A DNA stretch of 64,000 nucleotides, from the NCBI RefSeq assembly GCF_000772935.1, contig NZ_JPVR01000071.1, positions 1 to 64,000 on the forward strand, written 5' to 3'. Shown piece by piece: positions 37,670 to 48,300 of the stretch; position 1 is the first letter of the stretch; the number at the start of each line of letters is the position of its first letter. The stretch comes from Lysinibacillus boronitolerans JCM 21713 = 10a = NBRC 103108. GTDB taxonomy: Bacteria; Bacillota; Bacilli; Bacillales_A; Planococcaceae. A program made the translations under genes and the position numbers. The notes beneath the pieces were generated by a model. The model was given only the letters and a program-made list of their open reading frames with translations, did not search any database and was not told where the DNA came from.

Positions 37670-37736
37670 AGCCTAGCCTCCTATATAAAAAATTTGTCGA
37701 TCAAATATATTTTTTAGAATGATGGAAATTCTAATA

Positions 37737-37766
37737 AGGACATTTCTATCCTTCTTGTGCTATAAT
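37737..37766 (+). promoter_or_regulatory. Probable typA promoter
   Basis: -35 AGGACA (37737-37742), 18 bp, perfect -10 TATAAT (37761-37766), about 35 nt before the typA start. Confidence 0.5.
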
Positions 37767-37807
37767 ATCACAGTTAAACATTCGAAAAAAGAATATGGAG
37801 TGGAATA

Positions 37808-39652
37808 ATGACAAACTTACGTCAAGATCTTCGCAATATCGCAATTATCGCCCACGTTGACCATGGTAAAACTACTTTAGTCGACCAACTATTAAAACAA
37901 TCAGGTACATTCCGTTCAAACGAACATGTTGAAGAACGTGCAATGGACTCTAATGATATTGAACGCGAACGTGGTATTACAATTTTAGCAAAAAATACTG
38001 CAGTAAACTATAACGGAACTCGTATTAACATCCTTGATACGCCTGGACACGCCGACTTCGGTGGTGAGGTAGAACGTATTTTAAAAATGGTAGATGGCGT
38101 TTTACTAGTTGTCGATGCGTATGAGGGTTGTATGCCGCAAACACGCTTTGTACTGAAAAAAGCGTTAGAACAAAAGTTAACACCGATTGTAGTTGTAAAC
38201 AAAGTTGATAAAGACTCAGCTCGTCCATTAGAAGTGGTTGATGAAGTATTAGAATTATTCATCGAGCTAGGTGCTGATGATGATCAATTAGATTTCCCTG
38301 TTGTGTATGCATCAGGTGTAAACGGTACAGCTTCTCTTGATGCTGATCCAACAAAACAAGAAGAAAATATGCAATGTCTATTTGAAAAGGTAATTGAAGC
38401 AATTCCTGCACCAGTAGACAACTCAGCAGATCCATTACAATTCCAAGTGGCATTACTTGACTACAATGATTATGTTGGTCGTATTGGGATTGGACGCGTA
38501 TTCCGCGGAACAATTGAAGTAGGACAACAAGTTGCTTTAATGAAGTTAGATGGGACTGTGAAACAATTCCGTGTAACGAAACTATTTGGTTTCTTTGGTT
38601 TAAAACGTGAAGAAATCCAATCAGCAAAAGCTGGTGACTTAATTGCTGTTTCAGGTATGGAAGACATCAACGTTGGAGAAACAGTTTGTCCAGTTGAACA
38701 TCAAGAAGCTTTAACACCATTACGTATAGACGAGCCAACATTACAAATGACTTTCTTAGTGAATAATTCACCGTTTGCAGGTCGTGAAGGGAAATGGGTA
38801 ACTGCTCGTAAAGTAGAAGAGCGTTTACGTTCACAACTTCAAACGGACGTATCTCTACGTGTAGAAGATACAGATTCACCAGATGCATGGACGGTTTCTG
38901 GACGTGGTGAGCTACATTTATCAATTCTTATTGAAAATATGCGCCGTGAAGGCTTTGAGCTACAAGTATCAAAACCTCAAGTTATCATTCGTGAAATTGA
39001 TGGTGTAAAATGTGAGCCGTTTGAACGTGTACAAATTGATGTGCCAGAAGAAAATGTAGGTTCGGTTATTGAATCGATTGGTACGCGTAAAGGTGAAATG
39101 TTAGATATGGTGAACAATGGCAATGGCCAAGTTCGTTTAACTTTCCTTGTTCCAGCTCGCGGTTTAATTGGATATACAACAGAATTCATGTCTATGACTA
39201 AAGGTTTTGGTATCATTAACCATACATTCGATTGCTACCAACCATATATTCCAGGACGTATTGGTGGACGTCATCAAGGTGTTCTTGTATCAATGGAAAC
39301 TGGTAAATCCACAACTTATGGTATGATGCAAGTAGAGGACCGTGGTACACTCTTTGTAGAACCAGGTACTGAAATTTATGAAGGTATGATCGTTGGTGAA
39401 AATACACGTGATAATGATATCACTGTAAACATAACAAAAATGAAGCAAAAAACGAATGTTCGTTCTGCGACAAAAGATGCAACAAACGTTATTAAAAAGC
39501 CACGTTTATTAACACTAGAAGAAGCATTAGAATTCTTAAATGATGATGAGTATTTAGAAATCACACCAGAATCTATTCGCCTTCGTAAACAAATTCTAGA
39601 TAAAAATGAACGTGAAAGAATAGCGAAAAAATTAAAAAACGCTGAACAATAA
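37808..39652 (+). CDS. typA: Ribosome-associated GTPase TypA/BipA
   Basis: A 614-residue translational GTPase. G1 [10 protein letters not shown]2 region RERGITI, G3 DTPGHADF, G4 NKVDK, then EF-Tu domain II, EF-G-like III and V, and the TypA-specific C-terminal domain ([20 protein letters not shown]...[10 protein letters not shown]). It binds 70S ribosomes and assists ribosome assembly or stress growth. The ribosome-binding site is weak (ATGGAGTG). B. subtilis ylaG context. Confidence 0.97.
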   Translation: MTNLRQDLRNIAIIAHVDHGKTTLVDQLLKQSGTFRSNEHVEERAMDSNDIERERGITILAKNTAVNYNGTRINILDTPGHADFGGEVERILKMVDGVLLVVDAYEGCMPQTRFVLKKALEQKLTPIVVVNKVDKDSARPLEVVDEVLELFIELGADDDQLDFPVVYASGVNGTASLDADPTKQEENMQCLFEKVIEAIPAPVDNSADPLQFQVALLDYNDYVGRIGIGRVFRGTIEVGQQVALMKLDGTVKQFRVTKLFGFFGLKREEIQSAKAGDLIAVSGMEDINVGETVCPVEHQEALTPLRIDEPTLQMTFLVNNSPFAGREGKWVTARKVEERLRSQLQTDVSLRVEDTDSPDAWTVSGRGELHLSILIENMRREGFELQVSKPQVIIREIDGVKCEPFERVQIDVPEENVGSVIESIGTRKGEMLDMVNNGNGQVRLTFLVPARGLIGYTTEFMSMTKGFGIINHTFDCYQPYIPGRIGGRHQGVLVSMETGKSTTYGMMQVEDRGTLFVEPGTEIYEGMIVGENTRDNDITVNITKMKQKTNVRSATKDATNVIKKPRLLTLEEALEFLNDDEYLEITPESIRLRKQILDKNERERIAKKLKNAEQ

Positions 39653-39682
39653 TTTTTTGCTTCCATGAAAGGAAGAGGAGTC

Positions 39683-40081
39683 TTGGATCTGAAGTCCGCT
39701 TTATTGGGTGAACTAAATGTTATTCAAGTTGCTGCACAGACAGGTACAGATGAAACAACACGAGTTTATGGGAGAATGGCTGGTATAACCAGATTTTTAT
39801 ATGAAAATTTACCAAGCTATGAAATAGCAGGTTATGTTGTATTTCTTCTTGTATTTGCACTTTCTGCCATTGTCTATAAGCTAGGCTTTGCCAAGAAATT
39901 AAAGTTATCTCAAAATATTATTATTTATGCGTTCCTATTTTTAGGGTGTATTATGCTTACGTTCTTTGCCCTATTCTTACCAATGATTGAAGGTCTGATT
40001 GTAGCGGCCTTAATTCTAATTGTCTATAAAACAAGATTATGGCGTGAAAAAAGAGAAGAGCAACAAGCTACCAATCAGTAA
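39683..40081 (+). CDS. ylaH: YlaH-like membrane protein
   Basis: A 132-residue protein with a hydrophilic N-terminus of about 45 residues, then three hydrophobic helices and a basic tail (RLWREKREEQ). It follows typA as ylaH does in B. subtilis. I take TTG 39683 (AAGGAAG 7 nt upstream) as the start; ATG 39665 is in frame but has no ribosome-binding site. Function is unknown. Confidence 0.75.
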   Translation: MDLKSALLGELNVIQVAAQTGTDETTRVYGRMAGITRFLYENLPSYEIAGYVVFLLVFALSAIVYKLGFAKKLKLSQNIIIYAFLFLGCIMLTFFALFLPMIEGLIVAALILIVYKTRLWREKREEQQATNQ

Positions 40082-40120
40082 CAATTACGTACTTTATAAT
40101 AAGAACTTTTTATCTGTTAT

Positions 40121-40159
40121 AAACAGTCTTAGCGGTTTTAATGCTAAGGCTGTTTTTTT
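40121..40159 (+). terminator. Terminator after ylaH
   Basis: The stem AAACAG-T-CTTAGC / GCTAAG-G-CTGTTT is followed by TTTTT. Confidence 0.82.
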
Positions 40160-40340
40160 GTATGTTTCCCCTTGTAGTCAAGCTGAAGAAAACACCCGCA
40201 CTCATTTTCTCCGAGAGCGCTTTTTAAACCAAGAAGCTCCGTTTTCTACATAAACTAAAAAATGATAGGCACCGAAATCTTCTTATGTGAATAAGTTAAT
40301 GTCGATAGGCTTATTTTCAACACATCAAGGAGGAAAGGGA

Positions 40341-41333
40341 ATGCGTTGGCTTACAAAAGGTTTATTGTTAGGTGTCATTGCTTTGTTACTCCTTTCTTTG
40401 ACGGCATGTAATAAAGCAGAGCTAGAAAAAGTCAAAGTAGGAGAAGTAACTCGTTCAATATTCTATGCGCCTCAATATGTAGCACTTGAGAAAGGATTCT
40501 TCGAGGAGGAGGGTCTTTCTGTGGAGCTACAAACGATTGCAGGTGGCGATAAAACGATGACGGCGTTACTGTCAGATGGAATTGATATAGCTTTAGTTGG
40601 ATCGGAGACGTCTATTTATGTCACTTTACAAGGTGCAAATGATCCTATTCAAAATTTTGCACAGTTAACCCAAACGGATGGAACCTTTTTAGTGGCAAGA
40701 GATAAGATGGATAATTTTTCGTGGGATCAATTGAAGGGCTCAACGTTTTTGGGGCAACGTAAAGGTGGTATGCCACAAATGGCAGGTGAATTCGTGCTGA
40801 AAAAACATGGCATCGACCCTGTAAATGATTTAACGCTCATTCAAAATATTGATTTTGCCAACATTGCAACTGCTTTTGCATCAGGCACTGGTGACTATGT
40901 ACAATTATTTGAACCTACTGCGAGTGTCTTCGAGAAAGAAGGGAAAGGTTATATTGTAGCTTCGTTTGGAACGGAGTCTGGTAATCTTCCTTACACGTCC
41001 TTTATGGCAAAAAGTAGTTATTTAAAGGATGAAGCTTCAACTGTTCAAGCTTTTACAAATGCATTACAACGAGCACAGGATTATGTGCAAAATGAGAGTG
41101 CTGCTGAAGTAGCAAAGATTATTCAACCATATTTTGAAAATGTAGATATAGAGATAATTGAAACTGTAATTGAGCGATATAAAGCACAAGGCTCTTATGC
41201 TACTGACCCAATCCTTGATGAAGGAGAGTGGGATAACTTGCAAACAATTATGGAGGAAGCAGGTGAACTTCCTCAACGAGTGGAGTATGAAAAACTTGTG
41301 AATACTACCTTTGCTAAAAAGGCTGCTGAGTAA
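40341..41333 (+). CDS. ABC transporter substrate-binding lipoprotein, NMT1/SsuA-like
   Basis: A 330-residue binding protein. A signal peptide with lipobox LTAC (Cys23) is followed by KVKVGEVTRSIFYAPQYVALEKGFFEEEGL, the opening of NMT1/THI5-like and SsuA/TauA proteins. Likely ligands are a sulfonate, nitrate-like ion, pyrimidine precursor or other small heterocycle. No TPP riboswitch is seen upstream, so a thiamine-precursor role has no support. AAGGAGG 7 nt before ATG 40341 fixes the start over an in-frame codon at 40287. It is first in a three-gene operon. Confidence 0.87.
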   Translation: MRWLTKGLLLGVIALLLLSLTACNKAELEKVKVGEVTRSIFYAPQYVALEKGFFEEEGLSVELQTIAGGDKTMTALLSDGIDIALVGSETSIYVTLQGANDPIQNFAQLTQTDGTFLVARDKMDNFSWDQLKGSTFLGQRKGGMPQMAGEFVLKKHGIDPVNDLTLIQNIDFANIATAFASGTGDYVQLFEPTASVFEKEGKGYIVASFGTESGNLPYTSFMAKSSYLKDEASTVQAFTNALQRAQDYVQNESAAEVAKIIQPYFENVDIEIIETVIERYKAQGSYATDPILDEGEWDNLQTIMEEAGELPQRVEYEKLVNTTFAKKAAE

Positions 41334-41334
41334 T

Positions 41335-42102
41335 ATGGAATTTTTACAGCTAGAGAATATTCACCATAGTTATTTTTCAAGTACACAGGCAAAGGAAGTA
41401 TTACGTGATATCAGTTTAGCCATTCATGAAGGAGAGTTTGTTTCGTTTATTGGTCCGAGTGGCTGCGGAAAAACCACATTATTATCAATTATTGCAGGAT
41501 TATTCCCTGCCACTGAAGGCAATGTTTATATAGATGGTGAAAAGCTATCAGCAAATAATCAATCTAGCATTGGCTATATGCTTCAGCAGGACTATTTATT
41601 TCCTTGGAAGACCATTGAGGAAAATGTCACAATTGGCTTGAAGATAATGGAGAAAAGTCATAAAACACATAAAGTAACGGCCAACGCATTATTACAGGAA
41701 GTAGGATTACCGCATGTGGGGAACAATTATCCTCGAGAATTATCAGGAGGTATGCGGCAACGTGTCGCCCTTGCTCGTACCTTAGCTGTAAATCCTAAAA
41801 TTTTATTATTAGATGAACCATTTTCTGCATTAGATTATCAGTCGAAATTAAAGCTTGAGGATTTAGTGGTGGAAACATTAAAAACTTATAAAAAGACTGC
41901 TATTCTTGTGACACATGATATTGGCGAGGCCATCGCGATGAGTGAGCGTGTAGTTCTATTTTCTGCAAACCCAGGGACAGTTCACAAGGTGTTTGAAATA
42001 CCTAAAGCTCTTAGTGAGCTATCACCTTTTGATGTAAGACAGCATCCAGCCTATGCAGATATTTTCCAAACGATTTGGAAGGAGCTGGAGAGCCTTGGAT
42101 AA
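41335..42102 (+). CDS. ABC transporter ATPase, SsuB-like
   Basis: A 255-residue ATPase: Walker [11 protein letters not shown]-loop LQQDYLFPW, signature LSGGMRQR, Walker [13 protein letters not shown] and the switch His in VTHDIGEA. The LQQ...FPW Q-loop is typical of the nitrate/sulfonate/taurine group. ATG 41335 lies 1 nt after the binding-protein stop and overlaps the permease start by 8 nt. Confidence 0.9.
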   Translation: MEFLQLENIHHSYFSSTQAKEVLRDISLAIHEGEFVSFIGPSGCGKTTLLSIIAGLFPATEGNVYIDGEKLSANNQSSIGYMLQQDYLFPWKTIEENVTIGLKIMEKSHKTHKVTANALLQEVGLPHVGNNYPRELSGGMRQRVALARTLAVNPKILLLDEPFSALDYQSKLKLEDLVVETLKTYKKTAILVTHDIGEAIAMSERVVLFSANPGTVHKVFEIPKALSELSPFDVRQHPAYADIFQTIWKELESLG

Positions 42103-42889
42103 TACATTATTTAAGCAATATCAGCAATTGTTAAAAAGAGAAAAACGCTATGTTCGAGTATATCAGCTTATTATTTTACTGCTATTCTTTGGTGGATGGG
42201 AGCTGCTTTCACGATTAGAATGGATTGATCGTTTAATTTTTAGCTCGCCAACGCATGTATGGCATACATTTATTGAAAAAGTAAGTGATGGTTCTTTAAC
42301 ATTGCATGTAAGTGTTACATTAATGGAGACCGTAATTGGCTTTTTAGCGGGGACCTTATTAGGAACATTGATAGCTATTGTCTTGTGGTGGTCCCCGTTA
42401 CTATCAAAAGTACTTGATCCATATTTAGTAATTTTAAACGCGATGCCAAAAGTTGCACTAGGTCCGATTTTGATTGTTGCACTTGGCCCAGGCTACTTTT
42501 CCATCATAGCGATGGGTGCATTAATATCCATCATCATTACAACAATTGTAGTATATACGGCATTTAAAGGAGTCGATCCAAATTATAGTAAGGTTTTACA
42601 AACATTTGGAGCGACCAGATGGCAAATCTTTCGTGAGGTCATTTTGCCAGCCTCATTTCCTACAATCATTTCAACCCTGAAAGTGAATGTTGGCTTATCA
42701 TGGGTAGGGGTTATTGTAGGGGAATTTTTAGTAGCTTCAAAAGGACTTGGTTATTTAATTATCTATGGCTTCCAAGTATTTAATTTTAACCTTGTCCTTA
42801 TGTCACTTCTGATCATTGCCTTTTTTGCTACCATTATGTATCAGGTTGTAGAATTAGTTGAAAAAACGATTATTAAAAATAACGGATAA
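42095..42889 (+). CDS. ABC transporter permease, SsuC-like
   Basis: A 264-residue inner-membrane subunit with about six helices. The EAA loop is [26 protein letters not shown], and [14 protein letters not shown] is typical of the SsuC/TauC group. The start is TTG 42095, preceded by GGAGCTGGAG; it overlaps the ATPase stop. With the two upstream genes it makes a complete importer, located between ylaH and ylaI. Confidence 0.9.
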   Translation: MDNTLFKQYQQLLKREKRYVRVYQLIILLLFFGGWELLSRLEWIDRLIFSSPTHVWHTFIEKVSDGSLTLHVSVTLMETVIGFLAGTLLGTLIAIVLWWSPLLSKVLDPYLVILNAMPKVALGPILIVALGPGYFSIIAMGALISIIITTIVVYTAFKGVDPNYSKVLQTFGATRWQIFREVILPASFPTIISTLKVNVGLSWVGVIVGEFLVASKGLGYLIIYGFQVFNFNLVLMSLLIIAFFATIMYQVVELVEKTIIKNNG

Positions 42890-42892
42890 TAG

Positions 42893-42928
42893 AAAAAAGA
42901 GGTGTCTCAAAATAGAGGCACCTCTTTT
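42893..42928. terminator. Bidirectional terminator
   Basis: The stem AAAAGAGGTG/CACCTCTTTT lies between the permease and leftward ylaI. Confidence 0.82.
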
Positions 42929-42943
42929 AAAGCTGTTCTTTAG

Positions 42944-43147
42944 TTAAAATTCTTTATCCATCTGTGGTGACGTACGATAAAAACGGAAATTGCCTGTTTC
43001 CATTCGTGCGACAGTATTTTCCGAAATGCGATCATGACAAATATTGCACATATAAGTATGAATTGGTCGATTACGCAATTTTTTCGCTAAAGGTAAATTA
43101 TCATCTAAATTATGAATCGTATCGCAAATAACGCATTTAACGCGCAT
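42944..43147 (-). CDS. ylaI: Zinc-ribbon-like protein YlaI (DUF2197)
   Basis: A 67-residue protein with two CxxC pairs (CVIC near residues 5-8, CNIC near 34-37), suggesting one bound zinc. The DUF2197 signature (NRPIHTYMCNICHDRI) is clear. It follows the upstream gene by 11 nt and is probably co-transcribed with it. Function is unknown. Confidence 0.87.
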   Translation of the reverse strand: MRVKCVICDTIHNLDDNLPLAKKLRNRPIHTYMCNICHDRISENTVARMETGNFRFYRTSPQMDKEF

Positions 43148-43158
43148 TGCATTCCCTC

Positions 43159-43659
43159 CTATTCAGCGCGGATGGCTGATACGTTTTTAATAGGATTGTC
43201 AATATTTGAACCGTCTCTTAGTAATACATGGATTGGACCATCTTCTAAAAGAGGCTTCCCGTCTTGGCTATATTTTAAAATAAGTGTATAAGCTTCTTCA
43301 ATTGTGAAAGGATATTCTTGACCATCTTTGCAAGTTAAGACGATTTTTGTCGCTTCAGGTTTAATTTCAGCATTCTTCAAGAAATGACTTAATTCGATAC
43401 CGAATGTACCTGTTTCCATGCCTTTACGGTCAAATTTCCTCTCTGATTTTAATGTAGGTGGGAATGTTGCTCCTTCCATAATTTCACGTGACCAGTGTGC
43501 CCCTACTTCACGCATATATTTGACGTCAGCATCTTCCTCAACATTTTGAGTAGTGAAGTAAGTGTTTAAATCTAATTTACGATCATCAAAAATCCACACA
43601 GTAGGATCTAATGTTAGTTGGTATGTGACTGCACCTGTGATAGGAATTATTGTTTCCAT
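43159..43659 (-). CDS. Conserved protein at the ylaL position, function unknown
   Basis: A 166-residue soluble protein starting METIIPITGAVTYQLTLDPTVWIF. It has alternating beta-rich segments, no membrane helix and no catalytic motif that I can name. GAGGAGG 9 nt before ATG 43659 fixes the start; the frame is open further upstream. It shares a transcript with ylaI and lies between ylaI and ylaN, where B. subtilis has ylaJ-ylaM. I suspect a YlaL relative but cannot confirm it. Confidence 0.75.
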   Translation of the reverse strand: METIIPITGAVTYQLTLDPTVWIFDDRKLDLNTYFTTQNVEEDADVKYMREVGAHWSREIMEGATFPPTLKSERKFDRKGMETGTFGIELSHFLKNAEIKPEATKIVLTCKDGQEYPFTIEEAYTLILKYSQDGKPLLEDGPIHVLLRDGSNIDNPIKNVSAIRAE

Positions 43660-43841
43660 AATAGAAATCCTCCTCAAATCTTGTATATCCATGACATAGT
43701 ATAACGCTAATGCCTAGAGATAATAAAGAAATATAATTCGAATTCTCTATTTTCCAATGAAGACACTTGCATTTTTATCGACTAAAAGATAAACTTTATT
43801 AAGATAGAATCGAAGAAATATCAGATAATGGGGGCGTCCTC

Positions 43842-44123
43842 ATGGATACGAAATCACAAACTTCTTTTCAAGAGAAGGCTTTGGAGCTATTAGTTGCTGA
43901 TGCAGATAAGATTGCTCGCCTTATTCGAGTACAAATGGATCACTTAACAATGCCACAATGCCCTTTATATGAGGAAGTATTAGATACACAAATGTTCGGC
44001 CTGTCACGTGAAATTGACTTTGCTGTGAAGCTTGGATTAATTGAACGTGAAAAAGGCAAAGAAATTCTCGATTCACTCGAGAAAGAACTTTCTGTACTAC
44101 ACGACGCGTATACAGACAAATAA
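43842..44123 (+). CDS. ylaN: YlaN family protein (DUF1507)
   Basis: A 93-residue all-helical protein. [49 protein letters not shown] sequence is diagnostic. Family members are linked to iron homeostasis and, in staphylococci, to Fur. It stands alone just before ftsW, as in B. subtilis. The ribosome-binding site is GGGGGCG. Confidence 0.94.
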   Translation: MDTKSQTSFQEKALELLVADADKIARLIRVQMDHLTMPQCPLYEEVLDTQMFGLSREIDFAVKLGLIEREKGKEILDSLEKELSVLHDAYTDK

Positions 44124-44128
44124 AAAGA

Positions 44129-44164
44129 AAAACTCAAACGCTTTTTTGCGCTTTGAGTTTTTTT
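44129..44164. terminator. Terminator between ylaN and ftsW
   Basis: The stem AAACTCAAA/TTTGAGTTT has an inner CGC/GCG pairing and a T run. It ends only about 20 nt before the ftsW ATG, so ftsW transcription must come from read-through or a promoter nearby. Confidence 0.8.
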
Positions 44165-44183
44165 ACTAGAACGAGGTTTTCCA

Positions 44184-45365
44184 ATGAGACAATACTTAAA
44201 ACGTTATGCACAAAATTTTGATTACCCCTTATTTTTTACGGTCCTATTATTAAGTTTATTTGGATTAATTATGATTTACAGTTCAAGTATGATGGTTGCT
44301 ATTGTTCAAAAAGGTCAAGCACCTGATTATTTTTATCAAAAGCAAGTGACCAATTTAATGGTGGCATTTCTTGGCTTTATCCTTACAGCATTTTTCCCAT
44401 ATAAGCATTATGCGAATAAGAATATTATGTTATTGCTAACTGTTGTGTTAGTTGTGTTATTTACATGGGTAAAAGTAGCAGGTAATGGGGCAGAGGAAGT
44501 AGGTTCTCAAAGTTGGATTGCTATTCCAGGTTTAGGGAATTTTCAACCTTCAGAGTATGCGAAGCTATTTATAATTTTATATTTTGCAGCTGCTTTTTAT
44601 CGAAAAGCGCAAAAATATACGTTTGAAAAGCTACAACCTACTGAAATTTTTTACCCAATTTTTCTATGGATTTTAGTGGTTGCTGGGGTAGCCTTTGAAA
44701 CAGACTTAGGAGCAGTGATTATTCTATGTGGTATTGCTGTTTCAGTTGTAGCTTCAAGTGGTATTCCATTTAAAACATTTTGGAAGTTTTTTGGTGTATT
44801 AGGTGCATTTGGTACAGCCATTCTTGGTATTCTATGGATATTTAAGGGAGAGCTACTAACAGGGAATCGAAAAGGACGGATATTGTCTTACTTAAATCCG
44901 TTTGAGTATGAGGATGGTAGTGGTCACCAAGTGGTGAATAGTTATTATGCCATTGGCGGAGGCGGCTTAGAAGGGCGTGGCCTTGGTCAATCCATTCAAA
45001 AATTAGGATACTTGCCTGAACCACAAACAGATTTTATTATGGCAATCATAATGGAAGAACTAGGGATTTGGGGCGTTTTAATTGTCTTAGGTGGTTTGGG
45101 ATTTATTGTATATAAAGGTTTTTCTATTGCATTACGAACAAAAGATCCATTGGCACGCATGATTGCGGCTGGCATTGCGAGCTGGATAGGCTGGCAATCG
45201 TTTATTAATCTTGGGGGTGTAACCGGGTTAATCCCGTTAACCGGTGTAACGTTACCTTTTATAAGCTATGGCGGTACATCTATAATCATTCTATCTTTAG
45301 CGATGGGAATATTAATCAATGTTTCTATGTTTGAAAAGGTAGAGAGGAAAAAAACACAATCATAA
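44184..45365 (+). CDS. ftsW: Cell-division glycosyltransferase FtsW (SEDS family)
   Basis: A 393-residue SEDS protein with about ten membrane segments. LFGLIMIYSSSM near the N-terminus, SQSWIAIPGLGNFQPSEYAKL, GAVIILCGI, LPEPQTDFIMAIIMEELG and PLTGVTLPFISYGG are the family's conserved blocks. It polymerises lipid II glycan strands with its cognate PBP at the septum. Located before pyc, as in Bacillus. Confidence 0.95.
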   Translation: MRQYLKRYAQNFDYPLFFTVLLLSLFGLIMIYSSSMMVAIVQKGQAPDYFYQKQVTNLMVAFLGFILTAFFPYKHYANKNIMLLLTVVLVVLFTWVKVAGNGAEEVGSQSWIAIPGLGNFQPSEYAKLFIILYFAAAFYRKAQKYTFEKLQPTEIFYPIFLWILVVAGVAFETDLGAVIILCGIAVSVVASSGIPFKTFWKFFGVLGAFGTAILGILWIFKGELLTGNRKGRILSYLNPFEYEDGSGHQVVNSYYAIGGGGLEGRGLGQSIQKLGYLPEPQTDFIMAIIMEELGIWGVLIVLGGLGFIVYKGFSIALRTKDPLARMIAAGIASWIGWQSFINLGGVTGLIPLTGVTLPFISYGGTSIIILSLAMGILINVSMFEKVERKKTQS

Positions 45366-45377
45366 AGGGGGATACCT

Positions 45378-48300
45378 ATGGAATCAATCAACAAAATTCT
45401 CGTAGCCAATCGAGGAGAAATTGCAATTCGTATTTTCCGTGCCTGTACGGAGCTGAATATCCAAACTGTTGCCATCTATTCAAGAGAAGATAGTGGTGCT
45501 TTTCATCGCTTTAAAGCAGATGAAGCTTATTTAGTGGGAGCTGGCAAGAAACCAATCGATGCTTATTTAGATATTGAAGGTATTATTGCCATCGCAAAAG
45601 ATGCAGATGTTGATGCGATTCATCCAGGGTATGGTTTTTTATCAGAGAACGTGGAATTTGCACGTCGCTGTGAGGAAGAGGGTATTGTCTTTATCGGACC
45701 AACTTCTCAGCATTTAGATATGTTTGGAGATAAGGTCAAAGCACGGTCTCAAGCCATTGCGGCTGAGATTCCTGTTATTCCTGGTACAGATGGCCCAGTA
45801 GCCGATTTAGCAGAGGTAGAGACGTTTGCTAGCAATTATGGCTATCCAGTTATGATTAAGGCAGCACTTGGCGGTGGTGGTCGAGGGATGCGTCTAGTCC
45901 ATGCGCCAGAGGATCTTGCTTCTTCCTATGAAAGAGCAAAATCAGAGGCAAAGGCTGCTTTTGGTTCCGATGAAGTGTATGTAGAAAAAGCAATCATAAA
46001 GCCAAAACACATTGAAGTACAAATTATTGGCGATAAACATGGCAATATTGTGCATTTATATGAGCGTGATTGCTCAATTCAGCGTCGTCATCAAAAAGTG
46101 GTGGAAATTGCGCCATCTCATTCGATTTCACAAGAGTTAAGAAATCGTATTTGCGATGCTGCTGTGAAATTAATGAAGAATGTCTCGTACATAAATGCAG
46201 GGACAGTGGAATTTTTAGTCGCAGGAGACGATTTTTATTTCATCGAGGTAAACCCTCGCATCCAAGTAGAACATACAATTACAGAAATGATTACAGGTGT
46301 CGATATCGTCCATGCCCAAATTAAGGTAGCGGCAGGCTATGAACTACACAGTGAAGAAATTCATATGCCAAAGCAAGAAGATATGCCAATGATTGGCTAT
46401 GCCATTCAGGCCCGTGTGACAACAGAAGACCCTGCAAATGACTTTATGCCAGATACAGGAAAATTAATGGTTTACCGTTCAAGTGGTGGTTTTGGCGTGC
46501 GGTTAGATGCAGGAAATGGATTCCAAGGCGCTGTTGTAACACCATACTATGACTCTTTGTTAGTAAAGATTTCAACATCGGGCATGAACTTTAAAGAAGC
46601 TGCAGCGAAAATGGATCGTAATTTGAAGGAATTCCGTATTCGTGGCGTTAAAACGAATATCCCGTTTTTAAACAATGTTGTAACACATGAGAAATTTTTA
46701 TCAGGTGCCTTTGATACTAGCTTTATTGATACAACGCCAGAGCTTTTCGAGTTCCCTGTGCGTAAAGACCGTGGAACAAAGCTGTTAAGCTATATAGGGA
46801 ATGTGACCTTAAATGGCTTCCCAGGTGTAGAGAAGAAGTCAAAACCTATCTTTGCTCAGCCGAACCAACCTAAAATTGATCCTTTAATTGTACCACCAGC
46901 AGGTACGAAGCAGATTTTAGATACACAGGGAGCAGATGGCTTAGTGCAGTGGATTTTAGCACAGGAAGACGTACTACTAACAGATACTACATTCCGCGAT
47001 GCCCACCAATCTCTCCTTGCAACACGTGTTCGTTCACAGGATATGTATCAAATTGCAGATGCAACAGCTCGCATGATGCATCAGTTATTCTCGCTGGAAA
47101 TGTGGGGCGGGGCAACATTTGACGTAGCCTATCGTTTCTTAAAAGAGGACCCATGGGAGCGCCTAGAGAAACTGCGTGAGCAAGTACCTAATGTCTTGTT
47201 CCAAATGTTACTGCGTGGAGCTAATGCCGTTGGTTACACGAATTACCCTGATAATCTAATCCGAGAATTTATCGCTGAATCGGCTTCATCAGGAATTGAT
47301 GTATTCCGTATTTTCGATAGTTTAAACTGGATTAAAGGTATGGAAGTGGCGATTGATGCAGTGCGTCAATCTGGAAAAATTGCTGAAGCGGCCATCTGTT
47401 ATACAGGCGACATTTTGGATGATAGTCGAGCGAAATATTCGGTGCAATATTATAAGGATATGGCGAAGGAGCTAGAGCTAGCTGGTGCACATATTTTAGC
47501 GATTAAAGATATGGCTGGTTTACTGAAGCCAGAAGCGGCCTATCGTTTAATTTCCGAGTTAAAAGAGACGACAAGTCTGCCAATCCATTTGCATACGCAT
47601 GATACAAGCGGCAATGGGATTTACTTATATGCTAAAGCCATTGAAGCAGGTGTAGATATTATCGATACAGCGCTTGGGTCTATGGCGGGCTTAACATCTC
47701 AGCCAAGTGCAAATTCCTTGTACTATGCGATGAAAGGGAGTAAACGAGAAGTACGTGCGGATATTGATTCTTTGGAAAAATTATCGTACTACTGGGAAGA
47801 TGTTCGTAAATACTATAAAGATTTCGAAAGTGGCATGATTAGCCCGCATTCTGAGATTTACGTGCATGAGATGCCTGGTGGCCAATATAGTAACTTACAG
47901 CAGCAAGCAAAAGCGGTAGGGCTTGGTGATCGTTGGGAAGAAGTAAAACGTATGTATTCCCGTGTAAATCTACTGTTTGGTGATATTGTCAAAGTGACAC
48001 CATCCTCCAAGGTGGTAGGAGATATGGCTTTATTTATGGTGCAAAATGACTTAGACGAAAATACGGTCTTAACAAGAGGGAAAACAATTGACTTCCCAGA
48101 TTCTGTGATTGAATTCTTCCAAGGTTATCTTGGACAGCCACATGGCGGGTTCCCAGAGGCATTACAACAAGTAGTGTTAAAAGATCGCGAAGCAATTACA
48201 GTTCGTCCAGGAGAATTATTAGAGCCTATTCAGTTTGATCAATTAGAGGCTGTGCTAGAGGAAAAGTTAAATCGTCCTGTTACGAAAAAGGATGTTCTGG

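Noticed and set aside
40020..40253. 77-codon ORF overlapping the end of ylaH
   Set aside because: It begins inside ylaH without a ribosome-binding site and reads through the terminator hairpin; the protein resembles nothing.
40160..40340. Possible TPP riboswitch before the NMT1-type binding protein
   Set aside because: No thi-box (CUGAGA...) core or suitable helices are seen; the stretch is ordinary leader sequence.
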